DNA of 64,000 nucleotides. Source: Epichloe hybrida. Its lineage: Eukaryota > Ascomycota > Sordariomycetes > Hypocreales > Clavicipitaceae. Positions 1 through 12,051 of this stretch are shown piece after piece; positions within the stretch are counted from its first letter, which is position 1; each line of letters starts with the position of its first letter. Position numbers and translations under genes: made by a program. The notes beneath the pieces were generated by a model that was given only the letters and a program-made list of their open reading frames with translations, made no database searches and was not told the origin of the DNA. The DNA lies in NCBI GenBank assembly GCA_019022495.1, contig JAFEKR010000004.1, forward strand, positions 930,001 to 994,000. The letters run 5' to 3'.

Positions 1-842
1 CATGCTCACCCCGAGCAGGTGGTGAGCGTGGGGAGGCAGATTCTCGCGGCAGCAAGGGCCAGGGTACGTTGGCCGTGAATGAATCACGCAACCTTCGAGG
101 TGAGCTGTTGGTGAGGAAAGCGAGCCTGCTCATGTCACCATTTTGAATAACCATTTGTCTGATCTCTGACCAGGTGTGCCCAAGCCAGGCTTCCTAGGCG
201 TTCCATCTTTGCCTCCCGTCACAACTCACTTGCATCTCACTTTTCTTTCGGGGATCCGTCAACGTGACCACTTCCCGTCTACTCGCCACTACTTAGCTTC
301 ACTTGTATCTACTGGGGTGTTTTAACTTTCTTTGCTTTCTTTCTTGCCTCGCTCTTCTTACACTTTTCGTCATTGCACTACTGATATCGTTTCTGGGATA
401 CATTTTTTTCTCTGCAAGGTCTTCCAAAACAGACTGTTCCTTACTTACTGCGTGCGGGCACTGGCGCCGACAAGCCCATATCAATGCTATAAGCTGCAGC
501 ACGGGACAGGGCAATCGCAGTCGAACACTTCATGTCACGATATTCGGGCATTGCTGCATCGAATCTCAAACCGTCCTCAGGGGGCTCAAGCCAGCACTTC
601 GCCCATTCACTTGTAAGTTGGCGAGCGCCTTCACTGTTAGCTTTGCTTGCGAGTACCCGACATGCGTTTGACATATTGATGCAGGAGCCCACAGCAAACA
701 GAGGTGGCATCCGGCTCTGGACAATAGCCGCAAGTGCTATTCACAGCATATTTTTTTCCATCCCATCATTGTTCGTCCGGCGAGGACACTTGTCCGGCGC
801 AACTCTTGCGCTAGTTCCTGAAATTGCACGCGAGCTTGCAGC
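1..842. other. Window edge and upstream region of the first gene
   Basis: The first 78 bases are open on the plus strand in frame 1 and read like the end of a helical protein before a TGA at 76-78. A GTACGT donor-like sequence lies inside it at 64-69, so it could be the last part of a neighbouring gene or nothing. From about 80 to 842 there are only short open frames on both strands, without protein-like composition. Pyrimidine-rich stretches at 230-420 look like a fungal promoter or leader for the gene starting at 843. Confidence 0.3.
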
Positions 843-3245
843 ATGACCAACTCGGGGAAAACACCATCTGTCAGAACAGTCAGGGAATCTCAGAAAGAGG
901 CCAACTTTGAATCCAACGCCATGCTTTCTGTTGACTTCTCGACGCCCCTATCGGGAACAGCCCGTTCCGAGAGGATCAGGCAACTGTCGCACAACCACGT
1001 AAGTCCACGCTGCTCCTGGGGGGGCAAACGGCCGGCCAACTTGTCTGACAGAATGTGTTCCATACATGTATAGCCTGCATTCGAAAAATCCCGTCTCATA
1101 CAAGAGATTCTCGTCAAGATCCAACAGTCCCTCCGCCGCATGCCAGGCGTATCTGCCGGTGAATCCAACGAGATTGTAGATCAACTCCAAGAAGTTGGTC
1201 AAGTTATCAGCCAGGAGACGAGCCAGCTCGTGGACGCCTTGATGAACTTGACTCTCGATCAAGAGGACACGGACAAGGCTATCGCACGAATGGGACTCGA
1301 GGCAAGCTTGACAAAGGCTACAATCGAGGACCAGGCGCAAACCATTCGGGACCTCCGCGCCGAAATTGAGGCAGAGAGAAACAAACGCGAGCAGGCGGAA
1401 GGCAATGTTAAGAGTGTGATGAGCGAGCTGCTCGAGTTCACGGGCCACGCCAAGGCGCTCAAGCAGAAGGCGGAGGGGAGAAGCGAGGGGAGCGACACTG
1501 ATCCAAGAGATGAGATCATCAAGGTGCGGTTTTCTTCCGAGGGTCCGATTCGTAAAGGCAGAACAGAAACGATGATTGATGAAACTAACAGATAGCAACA
1601 GGGACTTGAAGACAGTATCCGCCATCTGGAGGAACAGGTCAACAACCGCCGGTCTCTCTGGGTCATGAAGCACTCCGACCCGCAGTCCGTCGCTCGCGCC
1701 ATCGAGACACTTGCGGGATCCGTGCAAGACAACGAGACGGCTCACCAAACCATCATGTCCATGAAGACGATGGCGTCGCGGTATCCCGACCCCGACCACA
1801 GCCCCCCCGAGGACGAAGCTTCACGACCGCCGTTCTGCGATATGGCGCCTCCTGCTTGTCCGCCCAGCGTCTTCCAGCCCTTCAACCGGCCCTCGACCGC
1901 AGCTCCTCCCAAGTTCGGCCCTCTCCAGGCCGGGCCTCCTCGCGCGCCGTCTGCCTTTGCCCACGACCGTCGATATAACAACAGCAACAGCTCGTCCTCG
2001 TGGAGCTCTGCCCAACCACGCGCAGCATCGAGCCAGAATCCCTTCTTCACATCCACCGCTTCAGCATTCGGTCGGGGCAACGCCGCTCCCCGCAAAGCAG
2101 CGTACCACCTCTCGTCACGATACCGGCCTACAGCAGCCGAGTTCCATCCCTCTGGGCACACTTTCCCCGAGAGCATGCCCGCTCGTCCCGGCACGGCGCT
2201 CGGCCATCATCCTCCTCGCCATCACCAACCCGCGAGAGGAGACTACCTGGGTCCCCAGACACCTACATCCGCCAACCGCAGCCGCTTCGGCCGATTCCAC
2301 GACGTCAACAGCGCAAACGCCCCCGGCCACGTCCCGGAATACGCAAACACTCCCTCCGGACGAGCCAACGCCAACGCCATCGCCAACACCTCCCTCGTCC
2401 CTCACCGCAACAGCTTCCCCAGCCCCCTCATCCACATGATGGACCGCTCCGTCGCCGCCTGGAACGAATGCATAATGGACTTCTACGCCCTCATCCGCGC
2501 CTTCGTCGAGCGCCACGCCAACATCCCCGATCCCGCCATGGCCATGAAGGTCTCGGCCACGCACCTCTGGCCCGTCCTCCTCGCCACCTACCACCCGCTG
2601 TCGGCCCGCGAAGCAACCTCGTACCTGGACCTGCACCTCCGCGAAGACAACCCCAAATGCTGCCTCGTCACCCGCGTCATAATCGACTACATCGTCAACA
2701 GGGTCTGGGTCCCCGCCGCCTGGGCCAACTCAGCCGACCACCAAGTCTCCCTCGCCCTCGTTGACCTGGAGCGCGACCTGGAAAAGACCCAAGGCCAACC
2801 CTCTGCCCATCGTCAGCCCCTCCTCGACAGACAGGCCCACCTCGTCGATGCCATCATCAGATCCGAGCCCTCCCATTTCCACTCGGCAAAGGTCCACGAC
2901 ATAACCACGTCGCTGCTGTCCATGGTCCAGCCCCTCCTCAACCGTCTGCACAACCCAGCCGACGCGCATCGGGATCTCGAGCAGGTCGCCGACCACGCCT
3001 GGGAGCTGTCGTCCAGGATCCTCACCAGCAGATTGACCTTTGACTTTCGTTTCCCAGAGGTGGGCACGCGGTTTTCCTCGCAGAGCATGCTGCCCATCTG
3101 GCCGGCCTTGGACCCCTCGGAGCTGCAGGCGAAGCATTGGCGGGTGGCGCTGGTGACGACCCCGGTCATCACGTGTCGGAACGATACGGGGAGTAATATC
3201 TCGGCGCATTCGGTGGCGCTGGCGGATGTGTATTGCATGCAGTGA
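843..3245 (+). CDS. Large proline/serine-rich protein of unknown function, three exons
   Basis: I do not recognise the family. The model is join(843..998, 1074..1523, 1596..3245), giving about 751 aa. Both introns keep frame: GTAAGT at 999 with TAG at 1071-1073, and GTGCGG at 1524 with ATAG at 1592-1595. An alternative acceptor at 1601 adds a six-base choice. Residues 53-225 are charged and heptad-like (QLQEVGQVISQETSQLVDAL is one piece), consistent with a coiled coil. Residues of about 260-450 are low-complexity Pro/Ser/Ala/Arg. The last 300 residues look globular and helical. Coiled coil, disordered linker and C-terminal domain suggest a scaffold or structural role, but that is inference. 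The ATG at 843 follows the stop of another frame by overlap, and an earlier exon cannot be excluded. A 25-T run follows shortly after the stop. Confidence 0.7.
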
Positions 3246-3911
3246 TTGCGAGGGACATGCGATTTGAACCTTTTTTTTTTTTTTTTTTTTTTTTTATAAA
3301 CCCCGAGATGTCGTAGGCATGGACATGAAACGGACTTGGAATTGGAGATGCAAACAGGGATGAAATACAAGTGAAGATGGGAACGCAAACCGAGGCGGAC
3401 ATGAAGGCAACGTGCTTGCAGGGTGGATAAGAGGCTTTTTTTTTTTCTTGTTTTCTTTTTTCGGAAGCGACGAGAGAAGGGGGATGGTTTTTGGGACATT
3501 TTTCTTGGCGAGTCAATCAGTCTGTGCTTTAGGCAGGTAATTTTCATCACATCTCGGAGGACATCATCAAGGATTTGGATTGGATGGCTGCGTTCTTCAT
3601 TCAGGGAGGTGGGTTCGTCCGCATGTGTATTGGGGAAAACACGAGATATCAAATACTCCCTTCTTGGGCGTTACCAAAAGGGGCTCTCGAACAGGTGTTT
3701 TTTTTTTTTTTGCCTATCAGAAATGGCTTCGTCGGGTAGAACAGCTAGATTCCACGAATGACATGATGTCCCAACGTCACGTTTGTAAAGACTGGTGGAT
3801 AGAACCATGACGAGTGCCTCTGTTATGAAAGGAAAGTACTCCTGGACTACGAATATAGCTAGAAATGCGAGATTGCATCCCCCCCCCCCCCTGTTGTCGG
3901 TCAAGTTATCC
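3246..3911. other. Convergent intergenic region with homopolymer runs
   Basis: This is the space between the 3' ends of the plus-strand gene and the minus-strand vWA gene. It holds a 25-bp T run at 3271-3295, shorter T runs near 3436 and 3697, and a C run near 3880. The small open frames here are lysine- or phenylalanine-rich products of those runs. No gene is seen. Confidence 0.5.
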
Positions 3912-4892
3912 TCAATTCCCACCCGTGGCCTGGCGATCAAGACGCCTCACCACGGCACCCAAGACGACTTTCAAGATACCATCTGCGGTGAGGGTCTTGT
4001 TCCCAAACTGGTCCCTCGCATCAAAGGAAGTTGTGTCAACCATGTCTCGCATCCCGTCACCGGACAAGCCATCATCCAAGTTCCGCAGAGCCTCCGTTGC
4101 TCCCTCATCGTTGCCAATCTGGAAGAACTGGATGCCCACTTGGTACAGCGGTGCGTTGAGTCTGTCGAGACTCTTGGCGTGCAGCACAATGTCGGCCTCC
4201 GGATCATCCGTGGGCCGCCCGTCGGTAATGACAATCAAGTTGATGGGCTTGACGCCGGAAAAGTCCCTGGCGCGCGACAGCTTCTCGACATAAGGCGCGA
4301 GAATGCTGCTGATTCTTTCGCCGGTGTTGGTCAAGCCATAGGGACTGATGGTCCTGAACAGGTCGTCCACGACCTGCGGATCCGTCACGTTGTAGTATCC
4401 GTCGGCAGCTCTGTCAGCAGTGGCTCTGGCGCCGGACGTGTGGTTCAGGAAATACAGGTCGATGCCGTCCTTGTCGCGCTCGGTGCATATGGAAGTGATG
4501 GACGCAAGAGCCGCTCGTGCTTCTTCCCACCTCTGGCCTGCCATGGAACTCGAGTCGTCTACCAGGAATATCGTGTCAAACTTGGCGAGAAAGGCATAGC
4601 GATCGTCGTCTAAGCTCGCGCTGCTGGTTGCCAACGGCTGCGGAGCTGATGTGTAGGCTGGCGGAGGCACTTTGAAACCAGCGCCCGCTGCCAACGTAGA
4701 TGTTAGTCGTTTGCTCGAGAGTCTTTAGTGATATATTTTCAGACCATACTGACACTTTGATGAAGGGGCGGGAGCTGCACTCGAAGAGGAGGCATGGCTC
4801 GCGTGGAGGGTTTCCCAGGAGGAGCTGGGGCTCATTTTTGACCGACTGGAAGACAGGCGTAGTTTGGCTTTGACACTAGAAAAGAGTGGCAT
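3912..4892 (-). CDS. von Willebrand factor A (vWA) domain protein
   Basis: The model is complement(join(3912..4687, 4754..4892)), 304 aa. Exon 1 gives a basic, serine-rich N-terminus (MPLFSSVKAKLRLSSSRSK) and exon 2 the vWA domain. The metal-binding MIDAS is visible: FLVDDSSSM with D90, S92 and S94 in the DxSxS position, a later Thr in the TNTGERI stretch, and VITDGRPTDDP supplying the last acidic residue. Frame is kept only by a GTCAGT donor at 4753, with the acceptor at 4688 and a CTAAC branch point between. The stronger-looking GTATGG at 4749 breaks frame. The open frame extends upstream to an ATG at 5027, but that part contains a poly-lysine run, so I prefer 4892. The family is widespread in filamentous fungi without an assigned function. 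A protein-binding role is inferred from the fold. Confidence 0.8.
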
Positions 4893-5556
4893 GTCGATAA
4901 TATAGTCTTGTTTGTGCGGATGAGTCTGAGCCACAGCCAAGGGTATTTTTTTTTTTTTGGCAGAAGTCGTGGAATTCGGACGAGTTTTGATTCCACGTCC
5001 CTTCTTGGTGGCTATGGTCGAGTACAAGAGAGGAAGGGGCGATGAAGAGAGGAGAGCAGTGTTGATTAGGTCTTGTATTTATGCGTCGAGAGTTTTCAAA
5101 CCCATAATCCAGTTAAGCTTTCTCGCCAACTTTTCTGTCAAACTATATTCACATCATGATTGATATCAAGTTCTTGATGTCTGTCTGCCTGGTCGAGCTT
5201 GGACCAATCATATTACACGAATATGCACTGCCACGAGCTAGGGGCGGCCATGGCTGGTAGAGTGAAGATGACAGACTTTTCTGCTGCGCCATGGAAGCAG
5301 TGGCTTCTTCAGCAAGCCACACTGCTAGGATATTTCGGGGTGATACATGATTGTGCCTCGTGGGATTTCCAGCATGGTAAACGACAAGAAATGTTGTGCT
5401 GGCGGCGAGAGTTGGTTTGTATCCGTGGACTGGACTGACTCGCCCCATCGCTTCCTTTGATCCCTTTACTATTATACCATTGCCTATAAAAGCTGTACTT
5501 GACGCTATTAAGAATGTGTAAGCTAGCGAGGGATTCATTATAATTTAGTCCTAAAG
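4893..5556. other. Upstream region of the vWA gene, up to the retrotransposon target site
   Basis: Promoter-side DNA of the minus-strand vWA gene. Short open frames exist on both strands, including an extension of the vWA frame to 5027, but none looks protein-like. The region becomes AT-richer towards the retrotransposon at 5562. Confidence 0.4.
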
Positions 5557-5561
5557 TTAAG
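5557..5561. repeat. Target site duplication TTAAG, left copy
   Basis: TTAAG directly precedes the left LTR. The same five bases directly follow the right LTR at 12313-12317. A 5-bp duplication is the usual integrase signature of LTR retrotransposons. Confidence 0.9.
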
Positions 5562-5822
5562 TGTTGGATGCACCAAGGTCCTGCGCAGGTAATAAATCCC
5601 GTATAATTAAAGTCGATGATAGTTAGTTGAATTAGCTAGCTAGGAAAGAGGGAGAAGAGAGGGAAAGTCTAGATGCTAGAAAAGTAGGCGAAATCCGTAT
5701 ATAGGGCACAAAAGGGGGTGGCGAATTGATACAGCTAATCATATTACGTGCATCGCGCCGGACCCACAATTAGTCCGGTCTTTAGCCACGATTGAACCGA
5801 TGAAGATCCGAAGGAATTAACA
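5562..5822 (-). repeat. Long terminal repeat, 3' LTR of the minus-strand element
   Basis: 261 bp, beginning TGTTGGATGC and ending AATTAACA on the plus strand. It aligns without gaps to 12052-12312 with 16 differences by my count, all of them transitions. Most are TG/CA in one copy against TA in the other, the classic RIP dinucleotide change. Confidence 0.95.
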
Positions 5823-5829
5823 CTAGCAA

Positions 5830-5845
5830 TCTCTCTTTTTCCTTC
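5830..5845 (-). other. Candidate polypurine tract
   Basis: On the minus strand this reads GAAGGAAAAAGAGAGA and sits seven bases from the 3' LTR. Such a tract normally primes plus-strand synthesis in LTR elements. It also fixes the orientation of this one as minus strand. Confidence 0.6.
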
Positions 5846-6069
5846 GTGGCCAAAGAGCTTAAAAACGTAATAAAATCAAATCAAAGGAAAGTGTACACAA
5901 GTGGATCCCTTAATAGGAATCCGCTGCTCTGATTGGCTGTTGCGGTATTAGTTAATTAAATTAATCCATTATTCCTTGCCTAAGCTCCCGTTTCCTAATA
6001 TCACAAGTCTCTTTACCTATCCTTTAACATAAATCATTAATTCGTTTGAATTAATCAAAGAGGAAAGTA

Positions 6070-6130
6070 ATAAATTTGGCAATGCTTTTGTCATCGCATC
6101 TGCCGGATTATTATTGCCATTAATTCACCT
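6070..6130 (-). pseudogene. Relic of copia RNase H C-terminus
   Basis: On the minus strand a short frame reads INGNNNPADAMTKALPN. This is close to the GNDNPADAMTK block that closes the RNase H domain of many fungal copia polyproteins. Its position near the polypurine tract fits the 3' end of pol. Confidence 0.7.
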
Positions 6131-7289
6131 GACTTTGTAAATCTTATGCCTTTTGTATAATTAACAAAGAGCTATAATATTAATTATTAGTCTCTTCTTC
6201 TTTATAGTTCCTAGCTTCACAAGATATTTATACAACAAAAAAGAATTAGTACAGAGAATCGTAGGAATTTAAGGTATCTTTAATTAGTCCGTAATCTAAT
6301 ATAGAGTCATGGAAATCGCGTAGGTAATATCTACGCCTTAAACCATGCTATATAACTTAGAGGTAAGCGCGCTATAAGTAACTCTCTTACTCTTTGTTAA
6401 GCTGTATGTAATAATATTACCTTTTATAATAAAGGTATTATCATCTTGTATCATCTCGTTGCCAATCATAATCACGTATCTGATCTATGAGCTCAAATCC
6501 TTATTATTAGTAAGCAATCTATTTACAAACACAAAGAGCTTTGCCTCTTTAAGAACCAAAGGGATATATTATAGTCCGCGTTATTAATTCTTAATCTACT
6601 ATTTAAGGCGTTTATTAAGGCATATAATATCTTCTATAAAGGGCTCTTAGTATTAAGCTATAATTAAAAGGTTATACAAAGCCTCTAGTTAACACATAGT
6701 TACAATATAGCTTCCTCACGCTTATTGCTCCATGTAATCTTGCTTTGCTATTAGGATTAAGAATTAACTTCCTTAATCTTCTAACTCTAGCCTTTTTAGG
6801 TTAAGATTAGCAAGTTATTAGTGTTCTAGGTTAAGATATAGCTATTAAAGATAAGGGGATTCTTAGCGGTTAATCGTTGCTTTTCTTTAGCTATAAAATT
6901 AGCCTTCTAGAGCTCTTTCTCTTCTTTTTAGAAGAAGTTATTATTGCTTAGGCCTAATATATTATTAGTTTACATTCTAACGATGCTAAAGAGATTCTTA
7001 TTATTCAGGGCTATAATTAATAAGCAGGGATTGTAGGTTAAGGTCATTATATTAAGGTTATCCCTATAGTAATAGAAGTACGTTGCCTACTAGTGGGTTC
7101 TAGCCTCTATAATCCTGTAAAGAGGTCTGATTAATTCAATTACAGTCCCTTCTAGAAAGAGATATGCAATTTGCTTTAGCAGTCTCACAATAATTAGCCT
7201 CATTAGCATTATGTGCGATTAAGTGTAGGCTTGCGTGATATTGCAAATCTAAAGGTAAATGCCTCTTTTTCTTAATAATAGAGCAATAG

Positions 7290-7550
7290 CTACGATAAGT
7301 CGTTAGCTTGCTTGTTATATTGTTAGCAATTACGTTAGGATGAATTCCTTTCCTTTGTTATTATAGCCTTATATAATAAGACAAGATTTCTTATACAGCG
7401 AGTCCGTTCCTTTGCCTTTAATCTCTCTAACTATACAAGAATCAAAGATTCTGTGACCTCCGTGCTTTACTAGGTTGAACTTGATAAATTTAAACATATT
7501 ACAAGCTTGCAAAGCATTAATCTTAGCTTAATTAGACTGCTTAAAGGGTT
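7290..7550 (-). pseudogene. Relic of copia reverse transcriptase (RVT_2 type)
   Basis: A minus-strand frame interrupted by several stops reads through pieces such as KINALQACNMFKFIKFN, KHGGHRIFDSCIVREIKG and GYNNKGKEFIL. These resemble the start of the copia-type RT domain of fungal elements. The stops are TAA/TAG and can be explained by CAA-to-TAA type changes. Confidence 0.7.
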
Positions 7551-8399
7551 TTCCTAGGGTTATAATCCTTCCTTCTTAGCAAAGCTAAAGGGCGAGGTTC
7601 TAATTAGCCTCCTCCTTTGCTATAAGGAATACTATACTTAGCATCCCTCTAGTTATAATCTCTTAAATAAAGGCCTCCTCTTAATCTTTATTTATAAGTA
7701 TATAGAGCTAAACTAGGCTAATATCTTTCTTAGGGCTATAAGGTTTTCTTTTCCTTACTTTTGTTCCTTTAGGGCATAGCAATAAGTCTTTAACTTAACG
7801 GCTTCCCCTTAGGGCCTTCTAGGCTTTATAAGCCTTTTTGTTAGACTCTCTCGCACTTATAAATTATACTATAAGGGCCTTTCTTAGTCTCCCTTGCTTT
7901 CTCTTAGCTAGTGTCTGCTATTCTTCGCTATCTTCTGTTAGAGGATCTCTTTTATTAGCAGTGGTTGGTTATGTAGTTGCTTCTTCCTCTGCGTCGCTAG
8001 GCTTTATCTCCTGCTGCTCTGGTCCCTCTGTGATATATAGGTCTTTATAATAAGGCTTCACTACCGTAGAGCGGAACTTCACTAGGCCACGGGGTATATT
8101 AATAGTATAGGTCTCTCTATTAGTAGTAAGTAGCTTATAAGGGCTATGCTAGCCGCCCTTCTCTCTTTACATACGTATATTAGCCTATAGGGGCAGCTAA
8201 TATATAGGCGCTATATTAGGACTATTCTAGGCTCTAAGGGCATCGTGGACTTACCACGAAGCTAGAAGACATTAGACTTTATCCGTTACCTTATGAATTA
8301 CCTTAGCATATTAAATAACAAAGACACTTAGCAGTAACTTATCTATTATCCATAGGTAGCCTCTAAAGACTAGCATGGTTAGGATAATACTATTTAGGC

Positions 8400-8660
8400 C
8401 TATAAAGTTATTAATAGCCTTAATAGCTATTTAGAGGCGTTGCTCTAGTACAAGCTCCATTCTAATTAAGTCTATAATAATATTATAGGCTTGGCGTAGA
8501 GGTCCGTGGTATCTCTTAACCTTTCTAATGCTATTGTGGGCTTTGATTAGTATCTCACTGGTTTTAATTAACATTAATCGAGTATAATACCTGAATTTAG
8601 TAGAGGCGAAGTTATTACTAGTATCGTGGATAATCTAATCTAGAGGTCCGAGATAAGTAT
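8400..8660 (-). pseudogene. Relic of copia integrase core
   Basis: The minus-strand frame reads YLGPLD, then FASTKFRYYTRLM, KAHNSIRKVKRYHGPLRQAY and NIIIDLIRMELVLEQRL. This resembles the C-terminal half of the DDE integrase core of fungal copia elements, where the last catalytic Glu is expected near the HNSIGKVERYH-like block. Here that residue reads Lys (VKRYH), consistent with a G-to-A change. Confidence 0.7.
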
Positions 8661-9776
8661 TAATCTAATATTCGCGGATTATATCCTAGATATCTCAAGC
8701 CTTCTGCTTCTTTAGATTAAGGAATTAGGCTACTTAGAACAATGTTACTAAATTAACAATATGAAGTACTGGTTGGCTATTGATCTACATGATATTAACG
8801 ATGATCTTGTAGTTAAATTCGTGGTTATCTTTGATTATAAACTTAAATTAACTAGGGGCCTTTCTATGCATCTAGTAATAGTAGCAGACTTTAGTTAATT
8901 CCTTAATTACCTAGCGCTTAACTTCATGACTAGCTTAGTAAAGGATCTTTATAAGTTATTAAACAGAAGGATAACTAAGTTAATAATATAATTAACGGAT
9001 ATCTCCTTCTAAAAGGTAAAAGGTAACTATTTCCTTTGCTTCTAGTAACCACTAAGGATATCCCTATTATCACACAATGGGTATAGTCTTATTGCCTTAG
9101 ATAAGCACGTTAGCAAGGTTATTAATCTTAACTTGTATTTTATCTATATTAGTAATTAAGAAGAGAAAAGGGGTAGCTATGTTAAGGATATAGAATTAAA
9201 GCTTTCTAAGTTCTATAGGCATATAAAGGATTCCTCTTATAACTACTAATCCGGCGCTAAATATAATAATTTAGGGTTCATAGGGGGTTACCTTTAATAA
9301 AGGTATTAATCTTAATAGAGCCTTTACTTATACCTCTCCTATAGTTAACTTTCCTATAGCGCTAGTATTAGGTATAATCCCTCTAAAGACCTCTTTAGAA
9401 TAGCGTTCTTTAGAGACATAGTAAATTAAGCCTTTATTACACTCTTATAGCTTATAGAGCTCTTACCTAAGGAATATGTGTTAGAAGGCTTAATTATTTA
9501 GGGTTGTAAGGATATTAATATTAGTGGTGTTATGGTTAGTCTGTAATCTAGAGCAGAAGAATTATGTAATGCTTAGGTATGCTATTAATAGTAGCTTCTC
9601 TATATTATTATTATTATCTTTGGCTTCTGTGTAGGCTAAAAGATATAATTCCTAATTCTAACCTAAGCCTTTATTAGGCTTATTCTTATTCTGCCCTTTA
9701 TAGGAGATAAGGAATGCTTAGAATCTCTTCTCTAAAGGGGGTGTATAGTGTATCTTACTAGCCTACTAGTAGTCTT

Positions 9777-9850
9777 TCTCCTTTTGATGTTCTTTAGTAA
9801 AGTAATTAGAAGACTAGTAGCTGCTCTTACTACATATAAAGTAGCGCTTA
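9777..9850 (-). pseudogene. Possible gag zinc-knuckle relic
   Basis: The minus strand reads RYFICSKSSY, a stop, then SSNYFTKEHQKE. The pattern resembles a degraded CCHC knuckle in which a Cys has become Tyr (TGT to TAT). It sits upstream of the integrase relic, as gag should. The call rests on position and a weak pattern. Confidence 0.35.
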
Positions 9851-12051
9851 GTGCTTAGCCTAGGGCTTTGTCCGCGATAGCTTCCTCCGCTGTGGGATTA
9901 TTATCTATACTGATAATTAGTAAACATAGCCTCTGGAGAGTCTCCTTGTTAGTACTAAAGGTATTAGGAGGACTTCTTATTTAATTCTACGATAGTAATT
10001 GCCTTGCGGAGGTCTCTAGTAAGATTTTTGAAGCCTATGAAGTGTATGTATTCTACTACCTAATATTTAGGCACACTAGCTATAGTGTTTAAGGCCTACT
10101 TGTAGAGTTTAGTATTTACTATCTTAGTAGGGTATAGGCCTCTGTGGATTTTCTTAAGGGTTAATAATATAATCTTAAGGCACTTAAGCTTGCTTTTATT
10201 AGGGTTTTTCTTAATTATGCTCTTTAGCGTTATACTACTCTATTTATAGTAATAGAATTACTAGTTACTTTCTGTCTTAAAGCGTTAATAGATATAAGTA
10301 ATTATCTCTTTATAGGAATAGTTATTTCTAAAGAGGTAATTAAGGTAGTATTACTTAGTATTACCTATTAATATAATAGGGAAAGCTTTCTAATAATATG
10401 TTTAAGGAAGGTTAATTCTATTATACTTATTTTTAAAGAGCATAATCTTTAGCATTAAGAAGTCATATAGCTTTCCACTATAGTAGTTACTATCCTTATA
10501 TATCTTTGTAAGCTCTAAGATTTTCTTTGTAATCTAATCTTTAGAGGGGAATTACTATAAAGGTATAATTTGTTATGAATAATAGTCTACTAGTTATTCT
10601 TAATAATAATTATCTAGATAGAGCTGTTAATATAATAGGGATTATCGCGGGGGTTCTTATAAGGGTTTAAGTAATTTCTAGGGTTAGGGAAGGTTAATTT
10701 CTAGGGTAGGTTGTTAGGGCTGTTAGTGTTAAGGTTCTAGGGGTTCGGAAGATTGTGGTCTTTCTTGTGATCTTTCCTGTGACTAAAGGGGCATTAAGGT
10801 TTAATAAAGCACTTCCTTAAGTAATGCTAGGATTAAATATCCTAGGCCTTGCCTGATAAGGACGCCGTGATCTTGTAAAGAATTGCGTAGTTCTCTAACG
10901 ATATCCTTAGATGCCCTTTTGAAGGTATCTTTAGACTAGCCTTTAAAGTCTTCTTAGAATAATTCCTATAAGTTATTATCTCTCTATCCTTAATGCTTAC
11001 TAAGGTTAATAAATCTTGCGATCTGGTTGTTAAGCTTAAGCTACGTAGTAGTCTCTAGATCTAGCTTAACGGATTCTTTCTAATTGCTAGAGAAGTTATA
11101 AGTAAGCTATTAAAGGCGTAAGGGTAACTTATGCTCTTAGGGTCTTCTAGGGGTAATAGTTAGAGCCTTGCTATTACTAGCAGCCTTTACTCTTATAAAA
11201 GGTCTAGATTCCTCTGCTATCTTTAACTATAAAAGGAATATTACTAATTTGTTGTTTTTACTACTAATTAAGCTCCTGTGTTTACCTGTTACTATTATGA
11301 GGTTTTTCTTTTATATTTTAGGAGCGTTATTACTCTAATGAAATTAGAAGATCGCGAAAATAGGAAAAACAGAAGAAAAAGCAGCAGAAGTAGCAAAAAT
11401 AGTAATAAGAACAAAGTAATAAGAATAAATCACTAGAGATAAAGAAAGCAATAGAAGTTCTAAAAGTAACTAGAAAATAATAGGAAAAGTAATAAGGGAA
11501 TAATAGGAATTACTACTTCTTATTTTTTGTGAAAAGAAGGGAAGGAGGTAATCTCTCTCTCTTGCTAACAAGCATAGGGCAAATAGCACTAATAATAAAG
11601 GGGGCAAAAAACAAGCTGTAAATGCTTATACGAATAGATTAAAGGTCTGTTAGATAAAGGGAATATTTATAGAGAAGTTATAGATATATTAGCTAGCTTA
11701 GCTAAGGTTATTTAACGTTAGGTTCGAAATAAATGCCTCGCGGCGATAGATTCGGTTAGTTAGTTAGTTTTCTCGTGATAGATAATAAAATTGACAATTA
11801 ATAATAATATCCTGGATAGATATAATAAAGTTATATCCCTAAGCCTAAGGGTTAATAAATTAATTCCTTAGAAGCCTAACAAGCCCGCAACTAGAATTCT
11901 AGTCTCTTCCTTTAGCACACTTATATAGTTATGCCTCTCTACCGCAATAACCGTTATAGCATAATAAGGGGTAGTGGCAGTAGCGTCTGTAGAAATATCT
12001 CTTCTTGTGATACCTAGCTTATCTATGGTTGTGAAGTCAACCACTGATTAG

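Noticed and set aside
948..1799. 283-codon minus-strand open frame
   Set aside because: It overlaps two exons and both introns of the plus-strand gene, whose splice signals and coiled-coil composition are better supported.
2000..2764. 254-codon plus-strand frame rich in Arg, Pro and His
   Set aside because: It is a shifted reading of the proline-rich exon of the same gene.
4744..4749. GTATGG as the donor of the vWA gene intron
   Set aside because: It leaves exon 1 in the wrong phase for the vWA frame with the 4688 acceptor, whereas GTCAGT at 4753 keeps it.
7838..8050. 70-codon frame inside the retrotransposon
   Set aside because: It is on the strand opposite to the element's genes and arises by chance in RIP-altered DNA.
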